NCBI RefSeq assembly: GCF_018129385.1
Contig: NZ_JAFCLN010000003.1
Coordinates: 525,501-589,500, forward strand
Direction of reading: 5' to 3'
Origin: Bradyrhizobium lablabi
Lineage (GTDB): Bacteria > Pseudomonadota > Alphaproteobacteria > Rhizobiales > Xanthobacteraceae
DNA: 64,000 nucleotides
The position numbers were made by a program, and so were the translations under genes. The notes beneath the pieces were generated by a model that saw only the letters and a program-made list of their open reading frames with translations, was not told where the DNA came from and made no database searches. Below are positions 17,312 through 26,339 of the stretch, in pieces (the first letter of the stretch is position 1; every line of letters starts with the position of its first letter).

Positions 17312-19873
17312 CTATTCCATCGCCTCTTTGACGAGCTCTTCGGCAGCTTCCGCCAACAGCTCGTCGGATGCTTCGCCATAGACCGACTCGCGGCCGATTT
17401 CCAGCATGACGGGCACCGCGAGCGGCGAAACGTGGTCGAGTTCCCGGTGGGTGATTCGCCCCTGGATTCGCGCGAGCATATCACCAAGACGGCGAAGATC
17501 GAGCAAGCCCGAAGCGGCATCGGCGCGAGCGGCGCGCAGCAGCACATGGTCGGCCTGATGTTTGCGCAGCACGTCGTAGACGAGGTCGGTCGAAAACAAC
17601 ACCTGGCGGCGGCTCTTTTCCTCGCCGGTGAAGCGGCGCGGGATCAGGCCGGAGATCAGCGCGCAGTTGCGGAAGGTGCGCTTCATTAGCGCCGATTCGG
17701 CGAGCCAGGCCTCGAGATCGTCGCCCAGCATGTCCGGATTGAACAGCGCGTTGAGATCGAGATTGCCGTGGCGAACCAGATGCGAGATGTCGCCGACGCC
17801 CCAGATTGCGAGCGCATATTCATTGGCGACAAAGCCGAGCGGCCGGGCCCGGGCGCGCTCCAGCCGGCGCGTCAAAAGCATGCCGAGCGTCTGGTGCGCG
17901 AGGCGGCCCTCGAAGGGGTAGCAGACGAAATAATGCTTTCCCCCGCGTGGAAAGGTTTCGATCAACAGTTCGCGCACCGCCGGCACGCGGGAAAAGGCGC
18001 GCTGTAGCGAGAGCCAGTCGCGCACCTGTTCGGGCAGCGCGTTCCACTGGCGGCGATCGTCCAGTAGTTTCCTGACGCGTTCGGCGAGATAGGTGGAGAG
18101 CGGAAATTTGCCGCCCGCATAGGCCGGCACCTTGGCGTCCTTGTCGTTGGCCCGCGAGACATAGACCTGGTCCTCGACCAGCGCCTCGTAGCGCACCACC
18201 TCGCCGCTGAACACGAAGGTGTCGCCGACCACGAGGCCTTCGATAAAATATTCCTCGATTTCGCCGAGGATTTTTCCGCCGCGGGCGATCATGCCGGTAT
18301 GGCCGGAGCCGCCGCCACGCGAGCGCACCAGCTTTACCTTGAGCATGGCCTCCTCGACGATGGTGCCGACATTAAGGCGGTAGCTCTGCCGCACCCGCGG
18401 ATTCGCGACGCGCCATTTTCCCTGCTTGTCCTGCTTGATGCGCGCAAATCGCTCGTAGGTTTTCAGCGCGTAGCCGCCGGTGGCGACGAAATCGACGATG
18501 TCGTCGAAATCGGTCCGGGCGAGATTTGAGTAAGGCGCCGCGGTCAGCACTTCTTGATAGAGTTCATCCGACAAAAACGGCTCGCCGCAGGCGCGGCCGA
18601 GCACATGCTGGGCCAGCACGTCGAGCGCGCCGGTGCGCAGCGGCGGGGTGTCCTGCGCGTTTTCTGCGACGGCGTCGATCGCGACCGTGCATTCCAGCAC
18701 CTCAAAGCGGTTGGCTGGCACCAGCACGGCGCGCGAGGGCTCGTCGAGCCGGTGGTTGGCGCGGCCGATCCGCTGCATCAGCCGGGAAGCCCCCTTGGGC
18801 GCGCCGACATTGATGACGAGATCGATGTCGCCCCAGTCGATGCCGAGGTCGAGCGAGGAGGTGCAGACCACGCCGCGCAGCTTGCCGGCCGCCATCGCAT
18901 CCTCGACCTTGCGGCGCTGGGCGACGTCGAGCGAGCCGTGATGCAGCGCGATGGCAAGGCCATCGTCGTTCATGCGCCAAAAATCCTGGAACAGCATTTC
19001 GGCCTGGCTGCGGGTGTTGACGAAGATCAGCGTGGTCTTGTTGAGCTTGATGAGGTCGTACATCTCGCCGAGCGCGTGGCGCGCGGTGTGGCCGGCCCAG
19101 GGCAACCGCTCCCTGGTGTCGAGCATCTCGACGATCGGCGCCGCGGCGCCGCCCGCCACGACGATGTCGGCGGAGACTTCCCGCCCCAGCGGCTGCGGCA
19201 TCAGGAAACGCGCCAGCGATTCCGGCTCGGCCACCGTCGCGGACAGTCCGATCGCGCGCATCTCGGGTGCGATGCGCCAGAGACGCGCGAGGCCAAGCGA
19301 GAGCAGATCGCCGCGCTTGGAGGTGACCAGCGCATGCAATTCGTCGAGCACGATGCGCTTGAGTGAGCCGAACAGGAACGGCGCATCGTCGGAGGCAAGC
19401 AGCAGCGCGAGCTGCTCAGGTGTGGTCAGCAAGATGTCCGGCGGATAGCGCCGCTGCCGCTGGCGGCGCGACACCGGCGTGTCGCCGGTGCGGGTCTCGA
19501 CCTTGATCGGCAGGCCCATCTCGGCGATCGGAGTTTCCAGATTGCGCGCGATGTCGACGGCGAGCGCCTTCAGCGGCGAGATGTAGAGGGTATGCAGGCC
19601 GCCGATTCGTTTGACGCTGCGGCCGGTGGAAACGACGCTCTTGCCATCTGCCGCCATCGGCGAGGAAAGCTCCACCAGACTCGGCAAAAATCCCGCGAGC
19701 GTCTTGCCGGCGCCGGTGGGCGCGATCAGCAGTGCGGAGCGGTCATCCCGCGCCTTCGCCAGCAGAGCCAACTGATGCTCGCGCGCCGACCAGCCGCGTG
19801 CGGCGAACCATTTCTGGAAACGGTCCGGCAGCAGCGCTGTGGGCACGTAGGTAAAGAGGTCGGGCGATTGCAC
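17312..19873 (-). CDS. ligase-associated DNA damage response DEXH-box helicase (Lhr-type)
   Basis: An 853-residue superfamily 2 helicase read from GTG 19873. Motif I is IAPTGAGKTLAGF, the DEXH box reads LDELHAL, motif III is SATVAEP, and the second RecA domain has LIFVNTRSQAEMLF and QRIGRANHR (motif VI). The C-terminal half carries the winged-helix and DUF4910-like region of Lhr proteins. The shorter length compared with full Lhr (about 1,500) is normal for the ligase-associated type. It unwinds DNA and RNA-DNA hybrids 3'-5' in characterised relatives. It is followed at once by pdeM. Confidence 0.93.
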   Translation of the reverse strand: MQSPDLFTYVPTALLPDRFQKWFAARGWSAREHQLALLAKARDDRSALLIAPTGAGKTLAGFLPSLVELSSPMAADGKSVVSTGRSVKRIGGLHTLYISPLKALAVDIARNLETPIAEMGLPIKVETRTGDTPVSRRQRQRRYPPDILLTTPEQLALLLASDDAPFLFGSLKRIVLDELHALVTSKRGDLLSLGLARLWRIAPEMRAIGLSATVAEPESLARFLMPQPLGREVSADIVVAGGAAAPIVEMLDTRERLPWAGHTARHALGEMYDLIKLNKTTLIFVNTRSQAEMLFQDFWRMNDDGLAIALHHGSLDVAQRRKVEDAMAAGKLRGVVCTSSLDLGIDWGDIDLVINVGAPKGASRLMQRIGRANHRLDEPSRAVLVPANRFEVLECTVAIDAVAENAQDTPPLRTGALDVLAQHVLGRACGEPFLSDELYQEVLTAAPYSNLARTDFDDIVDFVATGGYALKTYERFARIKQDKQGKWRVANPRVRQSYRLNVGTIVEEAMLKVKLVRSRGGGSGHTGMIARGGKILGEIEEYFIEGLVVGDTFVFSGEVVRYEALVEDQVYVSRANDKDAKVPAYAGGKFPLSTYLAERVRKLLDDRRQWNALPEQVRDWLSLQRAFSRVPAVRELLIETFPRGGKHYFVCYPFEGRLAHQTLGMLLTRRLERARARPLGFVANEYALAIWGVGDISHLVRHGNLDLNALFNPDMLGDDLEAWLAESALMKRTFRNCALISGLIPRRFTGEEKSRRQVLFSTDLVYDVLRKHQADHVLLRAARADAASGLLDLRRLGDMLARIQGRITHRELDHVSPLAVPVMLEIGRESVYGEASDELLAEAAEELVKEAME

Positions 19874-19924
19874 GCCCCAAGAGGTAAGCGGTTGAGGTGG
19901 GTTCGTCGAGGGTGGCGGCTGCGC

Positions 19925-20075
19925 TTACTTCACCTCGCCCCGCTTGCGGGGAGAGGTCGGATCGCATCGCCAGATGCGATCCGGGTGAGGGGGTACAGGT
20001 CTGACGGTTAGCACCACCCGTGCGGAGAGAGCCCCTCACCCCTGCCCTCTCCCCGCGAAGAGCGGGGAGAGGGGG
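19925..20075. repeat. cluster of GC-rich hairpins (CTCTCCCCGC family)
   Basis: Three perfect hairpins occupy the gap between the helicase and the solute-binding protein: CCCCGC/GCGGGG at 19938-19951; GGATCGCATC/GATGCGATCC at 19959-19982; and CCCTCTCCCCGC, loop GAAGA, GCGGGGAGAGGG at 20045-20073. The last is repeated exactly at 27755-27783. It lies just past the stop of the leftward solute-binding protein gene and probably ends its transcript. Confidence 0.85.
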
Positions 20076-20079
20076 AAGA

Positions 20080-21306
20080 TCACTCCGTCACCGGCTTGTC
20101 CGAAATGTCCCAGTCCTTGCCATTGAAGATCGAAATGTAGAGCGTCTTCATCGGCGTGTAATCCTCCGGCGTGTAGCTGAAATTGATGCCGTCGAGGAAA
20201 TAGGGCGAGTGGAAGCCGGCGAGCGTGGTGGCGTGCTTGAGCACGTTGGCGCGGGTGAGCTCATCGCCGCAGCGGCGCAGGATTTCCGCCATGCTCGCGA
20301 CCTGGCCATAGCCGGCAAAAGCGATGGTGTTGTCGGGGTCGACGGTCGGCAGATATTTGGCGCGCAACGCCTCGAACGCCATCACGTCGGGATCCTTTTC
20401 CCAGCGCGGCACGCCGACTTCCTTGGCGTAGCGGATGGCGACGATGTCCTTGGCGTTCTCGAACCCGGCGGCGGACAGGATCGAGCGGCCGGTCGAGCCC
20501 GCAGAGAGAAGCTGTAGCGGCTTCCAGCCTAGTTCGGCGACTTTCCGGATCGACTGCGAGGTCGCCTTGCCGGTGGTGATGTTGTAGAAAACGTCCGCGC
20601 CCGATTTCGAGAGATTGATGATCTGCGAGTCGATGGTCGGCTCGGTGAGATCATAGGTCTGCTCCATGATCACCTTTGCCGTGCCGCCGGCATCGGCGAG
20701 CACCTTCTTGAACGGGCCGAGGAAGTCGCGGCCAAAGTCGTCGTTCTGATAGAGGATGCCGACCTTGGCGTTCGGCTTGGTCGCCACCACGTGCTTGGCG
20801 AGGATGCGCGCTTCGGTCGGATAGAGCGGCAGGCCCGCCATGGTCCATTTGAAATTCTTCGGGTCGTTCCACTTCGAGGCGCCGGTGTTGAGCAGGAGTT
20901 GCGGCACGCCCTTGGAATTGAGGTACTTGTGCACGGCGGTCTGCGGGGCGGTGCCGAGCGAACCATACAGCGCGAGCACCTCTTCCTGTTCGACCAGGCG
21001 ACGCGTCGCCTCCACGCATTTCGGCGCGCTGTAGGCGTCGTCCATGGTGAAGAATTTTACCTTGCGGCCGTTGATGCCGCCCTTCTCGTTCAGCATCTGG
21101 AAATAGGCTTCGCCGACGCGGCCGAGCACGCCATAGAGCGAGCCGGGGCCGGAATGCGGCACGGTCTGGCCGAGCTTGATCTCGGTATCGCTGGCGCCGG
21201 GATCGTATTGCTTGGCTGCCCACACGGCGGGCGCCGGCAGGACGGAGGCGGCGATGGCGGAAAGCGTCGTCGCGCCGAATTCGCGCCGGCTCAGTTTGTT
21301 CTTCAT
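20080..21306 (-). CDS. branched-chain amino acid-type ABC transporter substrate-binding protein
   Basis: A 408-residue periplasmic binding protein from ATG 21306 (GGGAGAAACAAC upstream). The N-terminus NKLSRREFGATTLSAIAASV with an AVWA cleavage site looks like a twin-arginine signal. The mature part is a LivJ-type two-lobed fold: IKLGQTVPHSGPGSLYGVLG, then KVGILYQNDDFGRDFLGPFK and FSYTPEDYTPMKTLYI. The family binds branched-chain amino acids, amides or aromatic acids for a high-affinity ABC importer. No permease or ATPase genes are adjacent, so it is an orphan binding component that must use a remote transporter. Confidence 0.9.
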   Translation of the reverse strand: MKNKLSRREFGATTLSAIAASVLPAPAVWAAKQYDPGASDTEIKLGQTVPHSGPGSLYGVLGRVGEAYFQMLNEKGGINGRKVKFFTMDDAYSAPKCVEATRRLVEQEEVLALYGSLGTAPQTAVHKYLNSKGVPQLLLNTGASKWNDPKNFKWTMAGLPLYPTEARILAKHVVATKPNAKVGILYQNDDFGRDFLGPFKKVLADAGGTAKVIMEQTYDLTEPTIDSQIINLSKSGADVFYNITTGKATSQSIRKVAELGWKPLQLLSAGSTGRSILSAAGFENAKDIVAIRYAKEVGVPRWEKDPDVMAFEALRAKYLPTVDPDNTIAFAGYGQVASMAEILRRCGDELTRANVLKHATTLAGFHSPYFLDGINFSYTPEDYTPMKTLYISIFNGKDWDISDKPVTE

Positions 21307-21413
21307 TGTTGTTTCTCCCTTTGTGGGAGACTTGATCGAACATTTAATAAAGAGCGGCAATGGCTGACATGTCGCAGCAATGCCGCCATTCGCGAAGCGG
21401 ATAGCGTCTAGAC

Positions 21414-22340
21414 TCAAGTTCTGGTCGCGACGACCACGAGCCCCGGCACTGGAGCATTACCCTCGTTGCGCGGCGAGGCCTCTTGCAAAAGCGCCAGTCT
21501 CAGGCCTGCGGCCGCGACCGCCGCGCGCACGTGGCTGGCGGCATGGGCGTAGCGCAGCCCGCCGCCGATGATTACGCCCTCGCCCGGATGGGTCTCGGTG
21601 GTGAAGGCGATGAGTCCGCCGGGCATGAGCACGCGGTGGGCTTGCGCAAGCACCGGTGCAAGGTCGGCGACATAGACCATCGCGTCCGCTGCAAGGACAA
21701 AGTCGAAACTGGCATCGGGTTTGGTGGCGAGGCCGGCCACCATGTCGGCGATTTCGAGCTCGGCGTAGACGCCGGAAGCGCGCGCCTGCTCGATCATGCC
21801 CGGCGACAGATCGACGCCGGTGAAGCGGTCGACGTGTTTGGCAAAAGCTGCCGCGCCGAGGCCAGTGCCGCAGCCAAGATCTATGGCGCGCTTGAAGAAG
21901 GCCGGCTTCTTCGCGGCATTGCGCACCGCCAGCACCGCCTTGAACAGCAGCGATGGGCCGCGATAGCCGAGATCGTTGAGCAGCGCATGCTCGAAGCGCG
22001 GCGCGTACTGGTCGAACAGCGACTGCACATAGCCGGCGGGCATTGCCGACAACGGCTCGGCGCCGAGCTGCATCAGGTGCACGGCCGCGCCGTGGCGATC
22101 CTGCGGATCGGCGTCGCGCGCCTTGCGGAAGGCCTCGGCCGCCGCCTCGCGCTCGCCGAGCTGCTGTCGGATTTCGCCGAGCGTGAACCAGGCCGAGGCA
22201 AAGCCCGGCGCGAGCTCCACCGCCTGCTGCAAGAGGTCGGCTGCCGCGGGCAGGTCGCCACGCATCTGCAGGTCGCGCGCGAAATCAAAGCGACGGTCGG
22301 CAATCAAATCGCCGGAGGACAGGAAAAGGCGGGCAGGCAT
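21414..22340 (-). CDS. TPR-containing class I SAM-dependent methyltransferase
   Basis: A 308-residue protein from ATG 22340 (GAGAAGAATTCC before it); an in-frame extension upstream is only repeat DNA. The first 90 residues carry tetratricopeptide-like helices (DLQMRGDLPAAADLLQQAV, AWFTLGEIRQQLGEREAAAE). The rest is a Rossmann methyltransferase with SAM motif I AIDLGCGTGLGAAAF, motif II GVDLSPGMIEQAR, and FDFVLAADAMVYVADLAPVL. A similar TPR-methyltransferase fusion is common in rhizobia, but its substrate is unknown. It sits inside the split DNA repair cluster. Confidence 0.88.
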   Translation of the reverse strand: MPARLFLSSGDLIADRRFDFARDLQMRGDLPAAADLLQQAVELAPGFASAWFTLGEIRQQLGEREAAAEAFRKARDADPQDRHGAAVHLMQLGAEPLSAMPAGYVQSLFDQYAPRFEHALLNDLGYRGPSLLFKAVLAVRNAAKKPAFFKRAIDLGCGTGLGAAAFAKHVDRFTGVDLSPGMIEQARASGVYAELEIADMVAGLATKPDASFDFVLAADAMVYVADLAPVLAQAHRVLMPGGLIAFTTETHPGEGVIIGGGLRYAHAASHVRAAVAAAGLRLALLQEASPRNEGNAPVPGLVVVATRT

Positions 22341-22351
22341 GGAATTCTTCT

Positions 22352-22435
22352 CGTCATTGCCGGGCCCACCCGGCAATCCATCAAAGAAATAACTTTTCCG
22401 GAACATGGATGCGCGGGTCAAGCCCGCGCATGACG
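22352..22435. repeat. CGTCATTGCC-ended dyad repeat
   Basis: CGTCATTGCCGGG at 22352 and GCATGACG ending at 22435 are inverted ends of an element whose interior also mirrors (ATCCATC and ATGGATG). A close relative is at 38261-38353. It separates the methyltransferase from the divergent exonuclease gene and must overlap or adjoin both promoters. Confidence 0.8.
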
Positions 22436-22471
22436 GCTAAACATCGCGGGAAAAGCGCTTATATGCGGCAT

Positions 22472-23512
22472 ATGCGCCCGCAAGACATCCTGCTGCCAAC
22501 TGCCGCCGGCCTGTGCTGCAAGCCTGGCGGCTTTCATATCGACCCGGTGCGCCCGGTCGAGCGCGCCGTGATCACCCACGGCCATTCCGACCATGCGAGG
22601 CCCGGCCACGGCGCGGTGCTGGCGACGCAGGAAACGCTCGACATGATGCGGCTGCGCTATGGCGACAATTTCGCCGGCAGCACGCAGGCCATCTCTTACG
22701 GAGAAGAGATCAGGCTCGGCGACGTCAAGGTGAAATTCCATCCCGCCGGGCATGTGCTGGGCTCGGCGCAAATCGCCGTCTCCTGCAAGGACACCTGCAT
22801 CGTCGCATCGGGCGATTACAAGGACGCGCGGGATCCAACCTGCGCACCATTTGAGCTCGTACCCTGCGACGTCTTCATCACCGAGGCGACATTCGGACTG
22901 CCGGTGTTCCGGCATGGCGACGCGGCGGAGGAAGTGAAGAAGCTGCTGGCGTCGGCAAGACTGTTTCCGGAGCGGGCGCATCTGGTCGGCGCCTATTCGC
23001 TCGGCAAGGCGCAGCGCGTGATCGCGCTGCTGCGCGAGGCCGGCTATGACGCGCCGATCTATCTGCACGGCGCGATGGAGAAGATCACCTACTACTATCA
23101 AAGCCGAGGCATAAACCTTGGCGAGCTGCGCCCGGTGCGCGGCGAGAAGAAGGGCGATCTGGCCGGCACCATCACGCTGGCGCCGCCTTCGGCGACGTCA
23201 GACATCTGGACTCGGCGCTTTCCCGATCCGGTCACCGCCTTTGCCTCGGGCTGGATGCGGGTGCGCGCGCGGGCACGGCAGGGCGGCGTCGAGCTGCCGC
23301 TGGCAATCTCGGACCACGCCGACTGGGACGGCCTGACGTCCACGATCGCGGCGACCGGCGCCGGCGAAATCTGGGTGACGCACGGCCAGGAAGACGCGCT
23401 GGTGCATTGGTGCAAGACGAAAGGTCTCGCCGCGCAGCCGCTCGACCTCGTCGGCTACGGCGATGAAGACGAGGGCGAAGCAGCGGTAGCCCCCGGCGAG
23501 GCCGAGGCATGA
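22472..23512 (+). CDS. ligase-associated DNA damage response exonuclease (MBL-fold)
   Basis: About 346 residues from ATG 22472; ATG 22463 is equally possible (no strong ribosome-binding site decides). It is a metallo-beta-lactamase/beta-CASP nuclease of the SNM1-like type: HGHSDHARPGH supplies the HxHxDH metal motif, followed by HPAGHVLGSAQI, IVASGDYKD and the beta-CASP region VGAYSLGKAQRVIALL, with SDHADWDGL near the C-terminus. In this repair set it trims DNA ends before sealing by the ATP-dependent ligase. The stop overlaps the ligase start as ATGA. Confidence 0.92.
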   Translation: MRPQDILLPTAAGLCCKPGGFHIDPVRPVERAVITHGHSDHARPGHGAVLATQETLDMMRLRYGDNFAGSTQAISYGEEIRLGDVKVKFHPAGHVLGSAQIAVSCKDTCIVASGDYKDARDPTCAPFELVPCDVFITEATFGLPVFRHGDAAEEVKKLLASARLFPERAHLVGAYSLGKAQRVIALLREAGYDAPIYLHGAMEKITYYYQSRGINLGELRPVRGEKKGDLAGTITLAPPSATSDIWTRRFPDPVTAFASGWMRVRARARQGGVELPLAISDHADWDGLTSTIAATGAGEIWVTHGQEDALVHWCKTKGLAAQPLDLVGYGDEDEGEAAVAPGEAEA

Positions 23513-25164
23513 ACCGCTTCGCCGAGTTGCTCGATCGCCTCGCCTATGAGCCCGGCCGCAACAACAAGCTGCGGCTGATCACGGCCTATTTTCGCGAAGT
23601 GCCAGATCCCGACCGCGGCTACGCGCTGGCGGCGATCACCGGCGCGCTGTCGTTCAAGCACGCAAAACCCGGCCTGATCCGGGACCTGATCGCGGAGCGC
23701 ACCGATCCCGTGCTGTTCGGACTCTCCTACGACTATGTCGGCGATCTCTCGGAGACCGTAGCCCTGATGTGGCCGAAGGCGGTCCCGCTGGCCGGCCATA
23801 ACAATCCCCCTCCCCCGACGCTGGTCGAGGTCGTCACCACGCTGCGCACGCTCGGCAAGACCGAACTGCCAAAACAGCTTTCGCGCTGGCTGGATGAACT
23901 CGACGAGACCGGCCGCTGGGCGCTGCTGAAACTCGTGACCGGAGCGATGCGGATTGGCGTTTCGGCGCGGCTGGCGAAGACGGCGGCAGCGGCGCTCGGC
24001 GACAAGGACCCGCATGACATCGAGCTGATGTGGCCCGGACTTTCGCCGCCCTATCTCGATCTGTTTGCGTGGCTGGAAGGCCGCGCCGACAAACCCGTCA
24101 ATCGCGATCCGGCACCGTTCCGCCCGGTGATGCTGGCGCATGCGATCGAGGATGCGGATTTCAAAAATCTCGACGCTGCCGATTTCATCGCGGAATGGAA
24201 ATGGGACGGCATCCGCGTGCAGGCGGTGAGCGGCCGCGACGCGCGCGGCAACATGCAGGCGCGGCTTTATTCACGCACCGGCGAGGACATCACCAACAGC
24301 TTTCCGGACCTCGTGCCATCGCTGCACCTGCCCGGCGCCATCGACGGCGAACTGCTGGTGCTGCGTGACGGGCGCGTGCAGACCTTCAACGTGCTCCAGC
24401 AGCGGCTCAACCGCAAAGTGGTTTCGCCAAAACTGATGAAGGATTTTCCGATCCACCTGCGCGCCTACGACCTGCTCGGCGATGACGAGAATGATCTGCG
24501 TGAGCTGCCGTTTGTCGAGCGTCGGACACATTTGGAAGCATTCGTCAAAAAGCTGGGCGATCCCCGCATCGACCTATCGCCAACCATTCCCTTCGACAGT
24601 TGGGAGGCACTGACGGCGGCACGCGCCGATCCCGCGAGCGCCGGCGCGGGCGAGGATGCGGACGCGGTCGAGGGCGTGATGCTCAAGCGGCGTGATGCAC
24701 CCTATCTACCGGGCCGGCCGAAGGGACAGTGGTGGAAATGGAAGCGCGATCCGCATCTGATCGACGCCGTGCTGATGTACGCGCAGCGCGGGCACGGCAA
24801 GCGCTCATCGTTCTACTCCGACTACACCTTTGGTGTCTGGACCAACGGCGAAGACGGCGAGCAGCTCGTACCTGTTGGAAAGGCCTATTTCGGCTTCACC
24901 GACGAAGAACTGTTGCAGATCGACCGCTTCGTCCGCCGCAACACCACGGAAAAATTCGGCCCCGTGCGCCATGTCGTGCACGAGCCCGACCAGGGGCTGG
25001 TGCTGGAAGTCGCGTTCGAGGGGCTGCAACGCTCACCGCGTCACAAATCCGGTGTCGCGATGCGCTTTCCCCGCATCAACCGGCTCCGCTGGGACAAGCC
25101 GCCGCGCGAGGCCGACCGGCTGGAGACACTTGAACGGATGTTAACGAGCGTGACAGGAAATTAA
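23509..25164 (+). CDS. ATP-dependent DNA ligase (ligase-associated repair type)
   Basis: A 551-residue ligase with an N-terminal DNA-binding domain, a catalytic domain and an OB-fold. The adenylated lysine is K231 in the motif AEWKWDGIRVQ (motif I, KxDGxR). Further motifs are SFPDLV, IDGELLVLRDGR (motif III), DAVEGVMLKR (motif IV) and GQWWKWKRDPHLID (motif V). The start ATG overlaps the exonuclease stop, so the two are translationally coupled. Relatives of this ligase are upregulated by or required for resistance to DNA crosslinks such as those of cisplatin. It partners with the Lhr helicase and PdeM encoded to the left. Confidence 0.94.
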   Translation: MNRFAELLDRLAYEPGRNNKLRLITAYFREVPDPDRGYALAAITGALSFKHAKPGLIRDLIAERTDPVLFGLSYDYVGDLSETVALMWPKAVPLAGHNNPPPPTLVEVVTTLRTLGKTELPKQLSRWLDELDETGRWALLKLVTGAMRIGVSARLAKTAAAALGDKDPHDIELMWPGLSPPYLDLFAWLEGRADKPVNRDPAPFRPVMLAHAIEDADFKNLDAADFIAEWKWDGIRVQAVSGRDARGNMQARLYSRTGEDITNSFPDLVPSLHLPGAIDGELLVLRDGRVQTFNVLQQRLNRKVVSPKLMKDFPIHLRAYDLLGDDENDLRELPFVERRTHLEAFVKKLGDPRIDLSPTIPFDSWEALTAARADPASAGAGEDADAVEGVMLKRRDAPYLPGRPKGQWWKWKRDPHLIDAVLMYAQRGHGKRSSFYSDYTFGVWTNGEDGEQLVPVGKAYFGFTDEELLQIDRFVRRNTTEKFGPVRHVVHEPDQGLVLEVAFEGLQRSPRHKSGVAMRFPRINRLRWDKPPREADRLETLERMLTSVTGN

Positions 25165-25257
25165 AGTTCCTCCACTTCCGCGCGCCATTGACGGCAACTG
25201 GCGGGTTCCCCATGTGCCCCGCCGTGCCCTATAATGCGGGCGAACAAGGAGATCACG

Positions 25258-25563
25258 ATGCCCCAAGACGTCAGGGATTTGCCGGCCGGAAACCATGACG
25301 GCCTGTATCGCTTTCTCGGCGGCTCGCCGCTCGCGGTGGCGTTCCGGCTGATCCTGCTGTCGATCCTGGTCGGCGTCGTGCTCGCCGCCATCGGGTTCGA
25401 TCCCTGGAACATCCTCAACAGCATCCGCCTGTTGTTCCAGCGGCTGTGGGACCTCGGCTTCGATGCCATCAACTGGCTGTGGCGCTACTTCCTGCTCGGC
25501 GCCGTGATCGTGATCCCGGTTTGGCTGCTGATGCGGATTTTTGGCGCGCCGCGCGGCCGCTAG
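25258..25563 (+). CDS. small membrane protein, DUF6460-like
   Basis: A 101-residue protein from ATG 25258, preceded by AAGGAGATCACG. Two membrane segments are visible: FRLILLSILVGVVLAAIGF and WLWRYFLLGAVIVIPVWLLM, separated by a conserved-looking stretch with Trp and Asn (FDPWNILNSIRLLFQRLWDL). It resembles short inner-membrane proteins often found in rhizobia; DUF6460 is my best guess from pattern memory. No function is known. Confidence 0.7.
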   Translation: MPQDVRDLPAGNHDGLYRFLGGSPLAVAFRLILLSILVGVVLAAIGFDPWNILNSIRLLFQRLWDLGFDAINWLWRYFLLGAVIVIPVWLLMRIFGAPRGR

Positions 25564-25588
25564 TTCCTTCCCAAGAGGGCGGCAGCCG

Positions 25589-26323
25589 ATGCAACTGCAA
25601 TTCATCGGCTGCGGCGATGCGTTCGGCTCCGGCGGCCGGGCAAACACCTGCTTTCACGTCACAGGCCAGCAAAGCAACTTCCTGATCGATTGCGGCGCCT
25701 CCGCGCTGCCGGCGATGAAGCGGCTCGGCGTGGCGCGCGAGCCTGTTGACCTCATCCTGATCACGCATTTCCACGGCGATCATTTTGCGGGCCTGCCGTT
25801 CTTCCTGCTCGATGCGCAGTTTTCGCGCCGCAGCCGGCCGCTGGTGATCGCCGGGCCAGCCGGGATCGAGACGCGGCTCGCACAGGGGATGGAGGTGATG
25901 TTCGAGCACTCTTCGAAAACGCGGCAGCGTTTCGATCTCTCGGTCGTAACGCTGGAGCCGGAGCAAACCCGCACGTTCGGTGCGGTAGCCGTGACGCCGT
26001 ATCCGGTCGTGCATGGCGAATCCGGCGGGCCGTTCCTCGCTTACAGGATCGAGACCGAGGGCCGCGTGATCGCCTACAGCGCCGACACCGAATGGACGGA
26101 GACGCTGATCCCAGCCGCGCGCGGCGCCGACCTCTTCATCGCCGAAGCCTATTACTACGAGAAGATCGTCAAGAACCATCTCAGCCTGAAGACGCTCGAA
26201 GCGCATCTCGGCAAGATCAATGCCAAGAAGCTCATCCTGACGCACATGAGCGACGACATGCTCGGGCGGCTGGACTCGCTGCCCTATCCTGCGGCAAACG
26301 ATGGCATGATCGTCGAAATATAA
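25589..26323 (+). CDS. MBL-fold metallo-hydrolase, RNase Z-like
   Basis: A 244-residue protein from ATG 25589. It keeps the RNase Z-type metal motif ITHFHGDHFAGLPFF (HxHGDH), an upstream LIDCGASAL stretch, a central His (PVVHGESGGPFLAY), YSADTEWTE for the bridging Asp and a C-terminal LTHMSD His. It lacks the long flexible arm of tRNase Z, so it is probably a general phosphodiesterase or hydrolase. It lies in a rightward run between the DUF6460-like and MATE genes, with only 16 bases to the latter. Confidence 0.82.
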   Translation: MQLQFIGCGDAFGSGGRANTCFHVTGQQSNFLIDCGASALPAMKRLGVAREPVDLILITHFHGDHFAGLPFFLLDAQFSRRSRPLVIAGPAGIETRLAQGMEVMFEHSSKTRQRFDLSVVTLEPEQTRTFGAVAVTPYPVVHGESGGPFLAYRIETEGRVIAYSADTEWTETLIPAARGADLFIAEAYYYEKIVKNHLSLKTLEAHLGKINAKKLILTHMSDDMLGRLDSLPYPAANDGMIVEI

Positions 26324-26339
26324 CAACGGGCCCTCTTCC

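Noticed and set aside
19925..20075. CRISPR array
   Set aside because: The repeats are self-complementary hairpins of several kinds without regular spacers; no cas genes are present in the window.
22409..22471. Longer N-terminus for the repair exonuclease from ATG 22409
   Set aside because: The added residues come from the CGTCATTGCC-type repeat and do not look conserved; ATG 22463 or 22472 fits the family start.
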